DNA of 64,000 bases from Candidatus Cacconaster caballi (GTDB taxonomy: Bacteria; Bacteroidota; Bacteroidia; Bacteroidales; UBA932): assembly GCA_018065695.1 (NCBI GenBank), contig JAGHST010000006.1:1-64000 (forward strand), given 5' to 3'. How positions within the stretch are numbered: the stretch's first letter is position 1; every line of letters begins with the position of its first letter. A program made the translations under genes and the position numbers. Below, in pieces: positions 17,249 through 25,373 of this stretch. Under the pieces are notes generated by a model. The model did not search any database, was not told the origin of the DNA, and saw nothing but the letters and a program-made list of their open reading frames with translations.

Positions 17249-18183
17249 TGAAAGACAGTACAGGCAGGATTTGGCATTTTGCCCTGGCACTGGTCCTTGC
17301 GTTTCTCTTCTGGCTTCTGCACAATCTTTCATTCGACTACTCGTCGTATCTGCAGTACAGGGTCAGATTGAGTACCGACATTGAGGGCTATGAGTCTTCG
17401 GCTCTGTCCAATGAGGTTCTCATCCTCAAGGGCAGAGGTTCGGGTTTCTACATCCTCAAGAACCGCAGCTACAAACGCGACTTTCCGGAAATAAACATCA
17501 GCATGAGCAGCAAATATCTCACGCGGGTGAAAGGCAAAGATGGGGTTTTCTCCGTGAAAATCAGTGATATGGCAGAGAAAATAGATGAGGCGGCCGAAGG
17601 GATAACGGTGGATTTTTTCGAAACTGAGACTCTTACGTTCAATCTGGAGAAGCAGTCTTTCAAGAAGGTACCTGTGGCGTTGGCCTCCGATATCCGCTGC
17701 CATCCCCAGTATATGATTGTGGGTGAAATAGAACTTCGTCCCGATTCAGTTGTGGTTTACGGCAATGCAAAGGATCTCGATGGGGTTTCCAAGGTCACCA
17801 CACGCTCCGTAGTGCTGGAAGACATCGACAAGTCGGTTCAGGGAATTGTGGATCTGGAACGTTTGGACGGCTTCAGGATAGATGCTGAACAGGTGTATTA
17901 TTCGTTTGACGTACAGCGATATGTTGAGAACACCAAGGTGGTGCCGGTCACTGTGAGAAATGCTCCTAAGGGCAGGAATTTCATGGTACTTCCATCTTCG
18001 GTCACAGTCACCTACAGGACTCCGGTCCGGGGTGCCGTCCGGGATTTCACCTTCGAGGTGGATTACAAAACCTATCTGCGTTCCTCCGGGTCGAAGGTGA
18101 TTCCGAAAATGGTAGGGGGCCGCGGCATTCTCTCCTATGAGATAGAGCCGCGTATGGTGGAATGCATCTCGGTTTCAGAATAA
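17245..18183 (+). CDS. YbbR-like domain protein
   Basis: N-terminal TM followed by YbbR-like repeats; located between yajC and coaE as in Bacteroidota. Confidence 0.85.
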   Translation: MMKDSTGRIWHFALALVLAFLFWLLHNLSFDYSSYLQYRVRLSTDIEGYESSALSNEVLILKGRGSGFYILKNRSYKRDFPEINISMSSKYLTRVKGKDGVFSVKISDMAEKIDEAAEGITVDFFETETLTFNLEKQSFKKVPVALASDIRCHPQYMIVGEIELRPDSVVVYGNAKDLDGVSKVTTRSVVLEDIDKSVQGIVDLERLDGFRIDAEQVYYSFDVQRYVENTKVVPVTVRNAPKGRNFMVLPSSVTVTYRTPVRGAVRDFTFEVDYKTYLRSSGSKVIPKMVGGRGILSYEIEPRMVECISVSE

Positions 18184-18184
18184 A

Positions 18185-18781
18185 ATGGCAACAGTACTCG
18201 TCACAGGCGGCATTGGAAGCGGAAAAAGCAATATTGTCAAGGCTTTGAATTCCCTCGGTCTGCCTTCATACGATTGTGATGCAGCTGCAAAGCGTCTCTA
18301 CGACACAGATGCCGCGCTGCTGGCCCAGGTGGCGCAAGTTGCCGGAAATGAAATTATCAAGGGCGGAAAACTTGACCGCAGTGCCCTTGCTGCCAGGATT
18401 TTTGCCGACGAAGGCCTTCTCTCGCGCATTGAGGCGCTTGTGCATCCTGCCGTCATACGCGATTTCAGGCAGTGGCGGAACTCCTGCGGAGCTCAGCACT
18501 GTGTCATAGAATCTGCCATACTATTGGAAAACAGAGCGTTCGATTCGCTGTACGACTATGCCGCAGCTGTCAGCGCTCCTGAAAACGTCAGAGTTGAGCG
18601 TACAATGGCGCGCGACGGCGCCACGCGTGAAAGCGTGTTGGAGAGGATGTCCCGTCAGTGGACAGACTGCCGGCGTGAAGAGCGCGCGGACTTCATTATT
18701 GTAACGGACGACAGGCATCCGGTTTTGCCTGAATTGATAAATATTGTAGAACGTTTGAAAAATGGAAAAAACAGATCTTAA
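18185..18781 (+). CDS. coaE: Dephospho-CoA kinase
   Basis: 'VTGGIGSGKSNIVKALNSLGLPSYDCDAAAKRLY', 'HPAV', 'ESAILLE'. Confidence 0.95.
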   Translation: MATVLVTGGIGSGKSNIVKALNSLGLPSYDCDAAAKRLYDTDAALLAQVAQVAGNEIIKGGKLDRSALAARIFADEGLLSRIEALVHPAVIRDFRQWRNSCGAQHCVIESAILLENRAFDSLYDYAAAVSAPENVRVERTMARDGATRESVLERMSRQWTDCRREERADFIIVTDDRHPVLPELINIVERLKNGKNRS

Positions 18782-19193
18782 GAAAATTCTCTCCATAGGT
18801 GGAGAACACGGTTTGTACAGATACGTAGCACAGTCCCGCAACGGGATGATAGCCGAGTCTCTCATAACCCGTCAGCGCAAATCGTTCGGCCCGAGTGCAA
18901 GGGTCAGTTCTCTCTCCGATATATCCATCTTCACCACTTCCAGCGAAGTGACTCTTCGCAAAGTGCTGGAAGATATGGCTGCAAAACTTTCCGGAGGAGC
19001 CGCACTCTCTTCAAAGGCTGCCGAAAAGGATATCAAGGCTTTCTTTTCGCAGGTGATTCCGGAATATGATGCGGACCGCTTCTATTTCTCGCATATGAAG
19101 AAGGTACTCGACTGGTACAATTGCCTTCAGCAGTATGCAACTCTCGAGTTTGCCGAAGAAGAGGAAGATAAAGTGGAGGAAGAGGCCAGGTGA
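18762..19193 (+). CDS. DUF5606 domain-containing protein
   Basis: 'DLKKILSIGGEHGLYRYVAQSRNGMIAESLITRQRK'; coaE-linked in Bacteroidota. Confidence 0.88.
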   Translation: MEKTDLKKILSIGGEHGLYRYVAQSRNGMIAESLITRQRKSFGPSARVSSLSDISIFTTSSEVTLRKVLEDMAAKLSGGAALSSKAAEKDIKAFFSQVIPEYDADRFYFSHMKKVLDWYNCLQQYATLEFAEEEEDKVEEEAR

Positions 19194-20467
19194 GCAGGGT
19201 ACAGCTCATAACTATGGGCTGCTCCAAAAACCGCGTGGATTCGGAGCATCTTCTCAGGCAGTTGCAACACAGGGGCTGTGAGATTTCGCCTGAGGGTGAA
19301 GACCTTGTACGCGGAGGAGTGGATGAGGTGATTATCAACACCTGCGGCTTTATCAACGATGCCAAGGAAGAGTCCATTGCAGCAATTCTGGAAGCAGTGG
19401 AGGCCAAGAAACAGGGCTATATAAAGCGGATTCGCGTTTTCGGATGCCTCTCGCAGCGCTATATGAAGGAACTTCGCCAGGAGATTCCGGAAGTGGACGT
19501 TTTCGAAGGGATTCTGACGTTCGACAACACTGAACGTCTGCTGACCACTCCCTCACACTATGCATATCTAAAGATATCGGAAGGCTGCGACAGGCGCTGC
19601 TCATACTGCGCCATACCGCATATCAGGGGGCCGCACGTCTCAGTGCCTGTGGAGAAACTGGTAGAGGAGGCGGAACTTCTTGCCTGTCAGGGAGTAAAAG
19701 AGTTGATAGTAGTTGCCCAGGATACTACTTTCTATGGGCTGGACCTCTACGGCAAGCGCCGTCTGGCAGATTTGCTCGAGAGGCTGTCACTGATCCGGGG
19801 TATCGAGTGGATACGGCTTCACTACAGCTATCCGGACGGATTTCCCGAAGATGTTCTTCGCATTATGGCTGAAAATCCGAAAATCTGCAAATACATTGAC
19901 ATTCCGCTCCAACATTCCGCCGACAAGGTACTTGAAGCCATGCGCCGCAGCGTTGACGGGCGGCAGACGAGGAGACTGGTGGACAGAATGCGCAGGATGG
20001 TGCCGGGAGTGGTGCTTCGCACAACAATGATGGTGGGCCATCCGGGCGAAGGCGAAGCTGAGTTCGAAGACCTGCTTCAGTTTGTCAGGGAATATCCTTT
20101 CGACCGTCTGGGAGCTTTCAAATATTCAGAGGAAGACGGTACCTGGGGTGCTGCTCACTTGCGCGATGAGATTCCTCCTGATGTTAAGCAGGAACGCTAC
20201 GACCGCCTGATGGAGGTTCAGAGTGCCATATCGGAGAAGTTCAACGTGGCACGCATCGGCTCTAATGAGAGAGTCCTGGTGGACAGTTTTTCCGACGGGG
20301 TGCTAGTGGCGCGTTCACAGGGTGAATCTCCACAGGTTGACGGTGAGATTCTGATAGGCGGTGAAAACCTTTCCGGAGGTTTTGTCCCTGCCGCCCTTGT
20401 TGGAAAATTTGCTGACGTAAAGATAAAAAGTGCCGGCGAATATGACTTGCTGGCAGAACTCATATAA
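19190..20467 (+). CDS. rimO: Ribosomal protein S12 methylthiotransferase RimO (GTG start)
   Basis: 'LITMGCSKNRVDSEHLL', radical SAM 'CDRRCSYCAIP', TRAM domain. Confidence 0.96.
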   Translation: MSRVQLITMGCSKNRVDSEHLLRQLQHRGCEISPEGEDLVRGGVDEVIINTCGFINDAKEESIAAILEAVEAKKQGYIKRIRVFGCLSQRYMKELRQEIPEVDVFEGILTFDNTERLLTTPSHYAYLKISEGCDRRCSYCAIPHIRGPHVSVPVEKLVEEAELLACQGVKELIVVAQDTTFYGLDLYGKRRLADLLERLSLIRGIEWIRLHYSYPDGFPEDVLRIMAENPKICKYIDIPLQHSADKVLEAMRRSVDGRQTRRLVDRMRRMVPGVVLRTTMMVGHPGEGEAEFEDLLQFVREYPFDRLGAFKYSEEDGTWGAAHLRDEIPPDVKQERYDRLMEVQSAISEKFNVARIGSNERVLVDSFSDGVLVARSQGESPQVDGEILIGGENLSGGFVPAALVGKFADVKIKSAGEYDLLAELI

Positions 20468-20478
20468 TTTGGTATTTT

Positions 20479-21225
20479 ATGGAACTACTTAAAGGTAAAG
20501 TTGCGCTCATTACAGGTGCGGCGCGTGGAATAGGCAGACAAATAGCACTCAAATTCGCTTCAGAGGGGGCTGATGTGGCATTTACGGATCTTGCATTCGA
20601 CGAGAATGCGGAAACTGCCCGGCAGGAGATAGAAGCATTCGGTGTCAGATCTCTTTTCATTGCATCCAATGCGGCTGATTTCGAACAGGCCCATCAGGCT
20701 GTGAAGCAGGTTACCGATACTTTCGGACGCTTGGACATTCTTGTCAACAATGCCGGCATCACAAAGGACGGCTTTATGCTCAGAATGTCCGAGGCCCAGT
20801 GGGATGCCGTTCTGACAGTCAATCTCAAAAGTGCGTTCAACTTCGTTCACGCCGCAACGCCTGTTATGCTTTCGCAGAAAGGCGGTTCGATTATCAATAT
20901 CAGTTCCGTGGTAGGTGTTCACGGCAATGCCGGACAGTGTAATTACTCCGCTTCAAAGGCCGGGATGATAGGTCTTGCCAAGAGCGTTGCGCAGGAACTC
21001 GGAAGCAGGGGAGTCAGGGCCAATGTTGTGGCTCCGGGCTTCATACTCACCGATATGACCAGCAAACTTCCTGCAGAAAAGCTCAAGGAGTGGGAGAGCA
21101 AGATTCCTTTGCGTCGCGGCGGTCGGCCTGAAGAGGTGGCTAAAGTATGCTGTTTCCTGGCCTCCGATCTCGCATCATATGTCTCCGGCCAGGTGATTCA
21201 GGTCGATGGCGGAATGGCGATGTAA
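20479..21225 (+). CDS. fabG: 3-oxoacyl-[ACP] reductase
   Basis: 'LITGAARGIGRQIA', 'NNAGITKDGFMLRM', 'YSASKAGMIG', 'VDGGMAM'. Confidence 0.96.
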   Translation: MELLKGKVALITGAARGIGRQIALKFASEGADVAFTDLAFDENAETARQEIEAFGVRSLFIASNAADFEQAHQAVKQVTDTFGRLDILVNNAGITKDGFMLRMSEAQWDAVLTVNLKSAFNFVHAATPVMLSQKGGSIINISSVVGVHGNAGQCNYSASKAGMIGLAKSVAQELGSRGVRANVVAPGFILTDMTSKLPAEKLKEWESKIPLRRGGRPEEVAKVCCFLASDLASYVSGQVIQVDGGMAM

Positions 21226-21549
21226 TATCATCATTGCTGCTCCCTTGTCGTCATTCGTGAAGAACGTCAGCTTGAGATTGTCATATTTTCCGTCGTTCCC
21301 GCTCCACCTGTAAGAGTAAAGGTGTCACTTCCTCCCTGGCCTTTTGACAATTATTTTATCTCCCGATCCCCAAAGGACATCATACTTATATGCCGTACTC
21401 GCCTTGGTGGAAGAAAGGTTTATCCCCTCAGTCACCTCGCTGATGGTCAGGGGAGTGTAAGACGAGTCTTTCAGGCAGTTCTCCTTCTGGCAGGATACCG
21501 CAAGGATTGCAGCGGAAAGCAGAGCTGTTGCAGATAATATCTTATTCAT
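21226..21549 (-). pseudogene. Decayed remnant of a secreted lipoprotein (fimbrillin-like flavour)
   Basis: MNKILSATALLSAAILAVSCQKE signal/lipobox then STKA...WGSGDKIIV; the two downstream frames each carry protein-like sequence (SKGQGGSDTFTLTGGAGTTEN; YRWSGNDGKYDNLKLTFFTNDDKGAA) split by frameshifts/stops, abutting fabG. Confidence 0.65.
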
Positions 21550-21574
21550 CTTCAGGTGTTTTTTGCTGGCAAAG

Positions 21575-21748
21575 TTACGGCTGGACAAATCCGCCATCAC
21601 CAAAATCCTGCTCGGACAAACTGTCATTGCCTCCGCCGGTGCTTGTGCAAATGACGGAACGGGCTTTGAACTCCAGAGCCTTGACCTCAGGAGTCCTGTA
21701 TGACTTGATTTGAGACTGTGCGCCCACTTGTTTGTCGGCTGAAAGCAT
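21575..21748 (-). CDS. Small peptide (57 aa), Bacteroidales-type small ORF with glycine-rich tail
   Basis: MLSADKQVGAQSQIKSYRTPEVKALEFKARSVICTSTGGGNDSLSEQDFGDGGFVQP; 25 nt upstream of the lipoprotein remnant, same strand. Confidence 0.55.
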   Translation of the reverse strand: MLSADKQVGAQSQIKSYRTPEVKALEFKARSVICTSTGGGNDSLSEQDFGDGGFVQP

Positions 21749-21841
21749 ATTTGTGCGGACCTTGGATTTGATTGTGGCAATCAACTGTGACGGCCGAACA
21801 ACAAGGGTAGTGAAAATTTGGCTATGGTAGAAAAAGATAAT

Positions 21842-21886
21842 CCTCACCGAGGCTTTTTGAAGGCCTGGCGGACAAATTTCCGCCAG
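21842..21886. terminator. Two adjacent hairpins, probable terminator region
   Basis: CCTC-acc-GAGG followed by CTTTTT (21842-21858) and CTGGCGGA-caaatt-TCCGCCAG (21865-21886, 8-bp perfect stem), just downstream of the MBL gene. Confidence 0.5.
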
Positions 21887-21897
21887 TTGCGAGGAGA

Positions 21898-22668
21898 CTA
21901 GAATTCAACTTCCAGACCGTCCCAGGCGGGCATTATGCCGGAAGGAAGTTCGGCGGCCAGGTCGGCGCAGCGAGGCAGGAGATGGGAGAGGTGAGTGAGG
22001 AAAGAGTTCCCGGCGCCCACTTTGCGGCAGAGGTCGATGGCTTCCTGAAGAGAGAAGTGGGAGATGTGCGGACCTCTTTTTACGGTATTGACAACAAATA
22101 TCTTGAGCCCTTCAAGTTTTACGAATTCAGACTCGGGAATGTAGTTTGCATCAGTCACGTAGGCACAGTCTCCGAACCGGAAGCCCAGAACAGGCAACTT
22201 GTAGTGCATCGCCCTGATGGGGATTATCTCCACGCCGTTGATTTTGAACGGCAGGCTGGTTATCCGTCGTATGTCGTATTGCGGAGCTCCCGGATATTTG
22301 ATGTCGGAAAAGGCATAGTAGAACTGCTTGCGAAGCGATTCTTCGACCGAGGCTTCGCAATAGATAGGGAATGCCCTGTTTTCCAGATAGTTCATCGCCC
22401 TTACATCGTCAAGCCCGCCCGTATGGTCAACGTGGGAGTGGGTGAGCAGGATACCATCAAGGAGAGGGGAACCGGCGCGAAGCATCTGCTGACGGAAGTC
22501 GGGCCCGGCATCTATCAGAATGCGCAGCCCTTCATACTCCACAAGAGCCGAAGAACGGAGTCTTTTGTCGTGAGGATCGTTGCTGCTGCAGACAGGGCAG
22601 CGGCAGCCTATCATCGGTATGCCCTGGGAAGTTCCCGTACCAAGAAAAGTGATTCTGTTCATAGTCAA
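21898..22668 (-). CDS. MBL-fold metallo-hydrolase (PhnP-like)
   Basis: 'FLGTGTSQGIPMIGCRCPVCSS', 'LLTHSHVDHTGGLDD'. Confidence 0.93.
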   Translation of the reverse strand: MTMNRITFLGTGTSQGIPMIGCRCPVCSSNDPHDKRLRSSALVEYEGLRILIDAGPDFRQQMLRAGSPLLDGILLTHSHVDHTGGLDDVRAMNYLENRAFPIYCEASVEESLRKQFYYAFSDIKYPGAPQYDIRRITSLPFKINGVEIIPIRAMHYKLPVLGFRFGDCAYVTDANYIPESEFVKLEGLKIFVVNTVKRGPHISHFSLQEAIDLCRKVGAGNSFLTHLSHLLPRCADLAAELPSGIMPAWDGLEVEF

Positions 22669-23936
22669 ATCTCCACTTCCGCTATTGTTCCTATCAGATT
22701 GCGGTCGAAGGGACGTTCGACCTTGATATAGTTTTCCGTATAGCCGTACATGAGCCCGCCCTTTTCAGTGCTTTCGAAAAGCACCCTGGCGCGGCGTCCG
22801 CGGTTTGCGGCGACAAATTCTCCGTGGAGCTTCCCGCAAAGTTCCATAAGCCTTGCTTCTCGCGCGCTCTTGACGGAGTCCTGTATCTGGTCACTCCTTT
22901 GCGCGGCTATGGTTCCGTTTCTTCTGGAGTATGGAAATATGTGTAGGAAAGCCGGCCGCAACCTTTCGAGCAGGGAAAAAGTCTGCTCGAAGTCTTCGTC
23001 TGTCTCTCCCGGAAACCCGACAATCACGTCGATTCCGAAGAATACTTTTGTATAGCGCTCGGCAGGGGATTCCATCCTCTGCCGGATATAGTTTATCTTA
23101 TCTTCGAACATGGCCGTGGTGTAGCGGCGGTGCATATCCCTGAGCACCTTGTCGCATCCGGCCTGGATGGGAATGTGGAAGTGGGGCAGGAACTTGGTGC
23201 CGGAGGCTATCCAGTCCACGGTTTCCTCTGTAAGAAGATTTGGCTCTATGGAGGAGATGCGGTAACGTTCTATGCCCTCCACCCGGTTCAATGCCTTGAG
23301 AAGGTCGAGAAAACTTTCGCCTGTGGTTTTTCCGAAGTCTCCTGTATTGACACCCGTAAGGACTATCTCGCGTATGCCGGAAGCTGCAATCTCACCGGCC
23401 TGTCTTGTTAGATCGGCAATGGGGATATTGCGGCTGTGGCCACGCGCGAAAGGTACGGTGCAGTAGGAGCAGTAGTAGTCGCAACCATCCTGCACTTTCA
23501 GGAAAGAGCGTGTGCGCTCGCCTGAGGAATATGCCGGAAAGATGCTTGCAATCTCATTTGTTCGGCAGGAATATGCCCTTTTCGAGCGGTTTGCCTCCTG
23601 AGAGTGGACCATCTCTCGCATCCTCCCTTTGAAGTGCGCGCCAAGCACCAGATCGACTCCTTCGATATCAAGTATTTCTTGAGGCTTGAGCTGGGCGTAG
23701 CAGCCGGTAACGGCTATTATGGCGTCGGGAGAAATCTTGTGCAGACGGCGGATTATGTTGCGGCATTTCTTGTCGGCGTGTTCGGTGACCGAGCAGGTGT
23801 TGATAATATAAATGTCCGCAGGGCCTGAAGCGGGCACGGTACGGTATCCTTCCGCTTCGAACTCCCTTTCGAGAGTAGAAGTCTCGGAAAAATTGAGCTT
23901 GCAGCCCAGCGTCAGATATGCGACTGTCCTGTCCAT
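22665..23936 (-). CDS. mtaB: tRNA t6A37 methylthiotransferase MtaB
   Basis: 'LGCKLNFSETSTLEREF', 'INTCSVTEHADKKCRNIIRR', 'CDYYCSYCTVPFARG'. Confidence 0.95.
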   Translation of the reverse strand: MDRTVAYLTLGCKLNFSETSTLEREFEAEGYRTVPASGPADIYIINTCSVTEHADKKCRNIIRRLHKISPDAIIAVTGCYAQLKPQEILDIEGVDLVLGAHFKGRMREMVHSQEANRSKRAYSCRTNEIASIFPAYSSGERTRSFLKVQDGCDYYCSYCTVPFARGHSRNIPIADLTRQAGEIAASGIREIVLTGVNTGDFGKTTGESFLDLLKALNRVEGIERYRISSIEPNLLTEETVDWIASGTKFLPHFHIPIQAGCDKVLRDMHRRYTTAMFEDKINYIRQRMESPAERYTKVFFGIDVIVGFPGETDEDFEQTFSLLERLRPAFLHIFPYSRRNGTIAAQRSDQIQDSVKSAREARLMELCGKLHGEFVAANRGRRARVLFESTEKGGLMYGYTENYIKVERPFDRNLIGTIAEVEI

Positions 23937-23937
23937 C

Positions 23938-24282
23938 CTAAAAATCCATTGTCACGGAAGAGTTTTCGCAGGGGCCTCCCAACGGAGGATTCATCTTCAC
24001 TACGGTCACGCGGCCTTTGCAGATGCAGGGAAACGCTTCCTTCACGGCTCCGGCTATCCGCAGCGCCACATTTTCAAGCAGCAGTGACGGATGCTCCATC
24101 TGCCGGGCCACAATCTTGTAAATCACAGAGTAATCTATAGCAAGTGAGAGGTCGTCGCTTTCGGCGGCAGGCTTCATGTCGTATTCGTATTCGAGAGTGA
24201 CGTAAAACGTGTTTCCGTCGCGGCGCTCCTCGGGGAGGCAGCCGTGAAACGAGTGGAATTTCATCTTCTCAAGTTTCACCAT
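23938..24282 (-). CDS. folB: Dihydroneopterin aldolase
   Basis: 'FHSFHGCLPEERRDGNTFYVTLEYEYD', 'SLAIDYSVIYKIV'; start trimmed to MVKLEK. Confidence 0.9.
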   Translation of the reverse strand: MVKLEKMKFHSFHGCLPEERRDGNTFYVTLEYEYDMKPAAESDDLSLAIDYSVIYKIVARQMEHPSLLLENVALRIAGAVKEAFPCICKGRVTVVKMNPPLGGPCENSSVTMDF

Positions 24283-24286
24283 AGCG

Positions 24287-25315
24287 TCAATCCCCATATT
24301 CGGCAGCGCGTGAAAGCGGTGCGATGTCCATAGGTGCAAAGAGTCCCTCCCTGTATTTGAAATAGCCTGTGATGGCAATCATGGCCGCATTGTCGGTGGT
24401 GAATCTCAATTCCGGCAGGAATGTGGTCCAGCCCCTCTTTCGCCCCTCCTCCTCGATGCGGTTGCGCAGGCCGCTGTTGGCGGACACTCCGCCTGAAACC
24501 GCCACTTGACGTATGCCTGTCTGCTTTACGGCAAGAATGAGTTTCTTCAGAAGAATATCTATCAGATGCTTCTGGAATGAGGCGCAGATATCGGCCTTGT
24601 TCTCTTCCATAAAGAGCGGATTCTCCTTGAGAGCGTCGCGAAGGAAGTAGAGCAGGGAAGTCTTGATGCCGCTGAAACTGTAGTCCAGTCCGGGCATATT
24701 GGGCTTGGCGAAAGTGAAACGGTTTTCGTCTCCTTCTTTGGCTAGTCGGTCGACGATAGGGCCTCCTGGATATCCCAGACCCATATGTTTGGCGCATTTG
24801 TCGAATGCTTCGCCAACGGCGTCATCTATCGTGTGACCGAGAATCTCGAAATGAAGAGGGTCGTCCATCCTGACTATCTGTGTATGGCCTCCCGACACGA
24901 GCAGACATAGGAATGGGAACTGAGGACAGCGGTTCTCACGTCCTTCGACTTTTACGAAATGGGAGAGGATGTGGCCCTGCAGGTGGTTCACTTCAATGAT
25001 TTTTTTTCTGGATGCGGCGGCCAACCCCTTGGCAAAGGAGGTGCCGACAAGGAGTGACCCGAGCAGGCCTGGGCCTCTGGTGAAGGCTATTGCGTCAACG
25101 TCTTCCATCTTCACTCCTGCTCCTTTGAGCGCTTCCGACACCACCGGCACGATGTTGAGCTGGTGGGCTCTGGAAGCCAGTTCGGGAATGACACCCCCGT
25201 AGCGGCGGTGGACCTCCTGGGAAGCCATCACGTTTGAAAGAAGATACTCGTCGCGGATGATGGCGGCCGAAGTGTCGTCGCAGGAGGATTCAATTCCTAA
25301 AATAGTTACGCTCAT
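24287..25315 (-). CDS. tsaD: tRNA N6-adenosine threonylcarbamoyltransferase TsaD
   Basis: 'ILGIESSCDDTSAAII', 'NHLQGHILSH', 'LLVSGGHTQIV'; start trimmed to MSVTILG. Confidence 0.97.
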   Translation of the reverse strand: MSVTILGIESSCDDTSAAIIRDEYLLSNVMASQEVHRRYGGVIPELASRAHQLNIVPVVSEALKGAGVKMEDVDAIAFTRGPGLLGSLLVGTSFAKGLAAASRKKIIEVNHLQGHILSHFVKVEGRENRCPQFPFLCLLVSGGHTQIVRMDDPLHFEILGHTIDDAVGEAFDKCAKHMGLGYPGGPIVDRLAKEGDENRFTFAKPNMPGLDYSFSGIKTSLLYFLRDALKENPLFMEENKADICASFQKHLIDILLKKLILAVKQTGIRQVAVSGGVSANSGLRNRIEEEGRKRGWTTFLPELRFTTDNAAMIAITGYFKYREGLFAPMDIAPLSRAAEYGD

Positions 25316-25330
25316 AGCTTGAATTTTGTG

Positions 25331-25358
25331 CAAAATTAGTAATAATTCGTTAACTTTG
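25331..25358. promoter_or_regulatory. Divergent -7 boxes CAAAATTA / TAACTTTG (tsaD / tamB)
   Basis: Inverted TAnnTTTG elements between divergent start codons (25315 and 25374). Confidence 0.5.
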
Positions 25359-25373
25359 TATGATAGTGTGATC

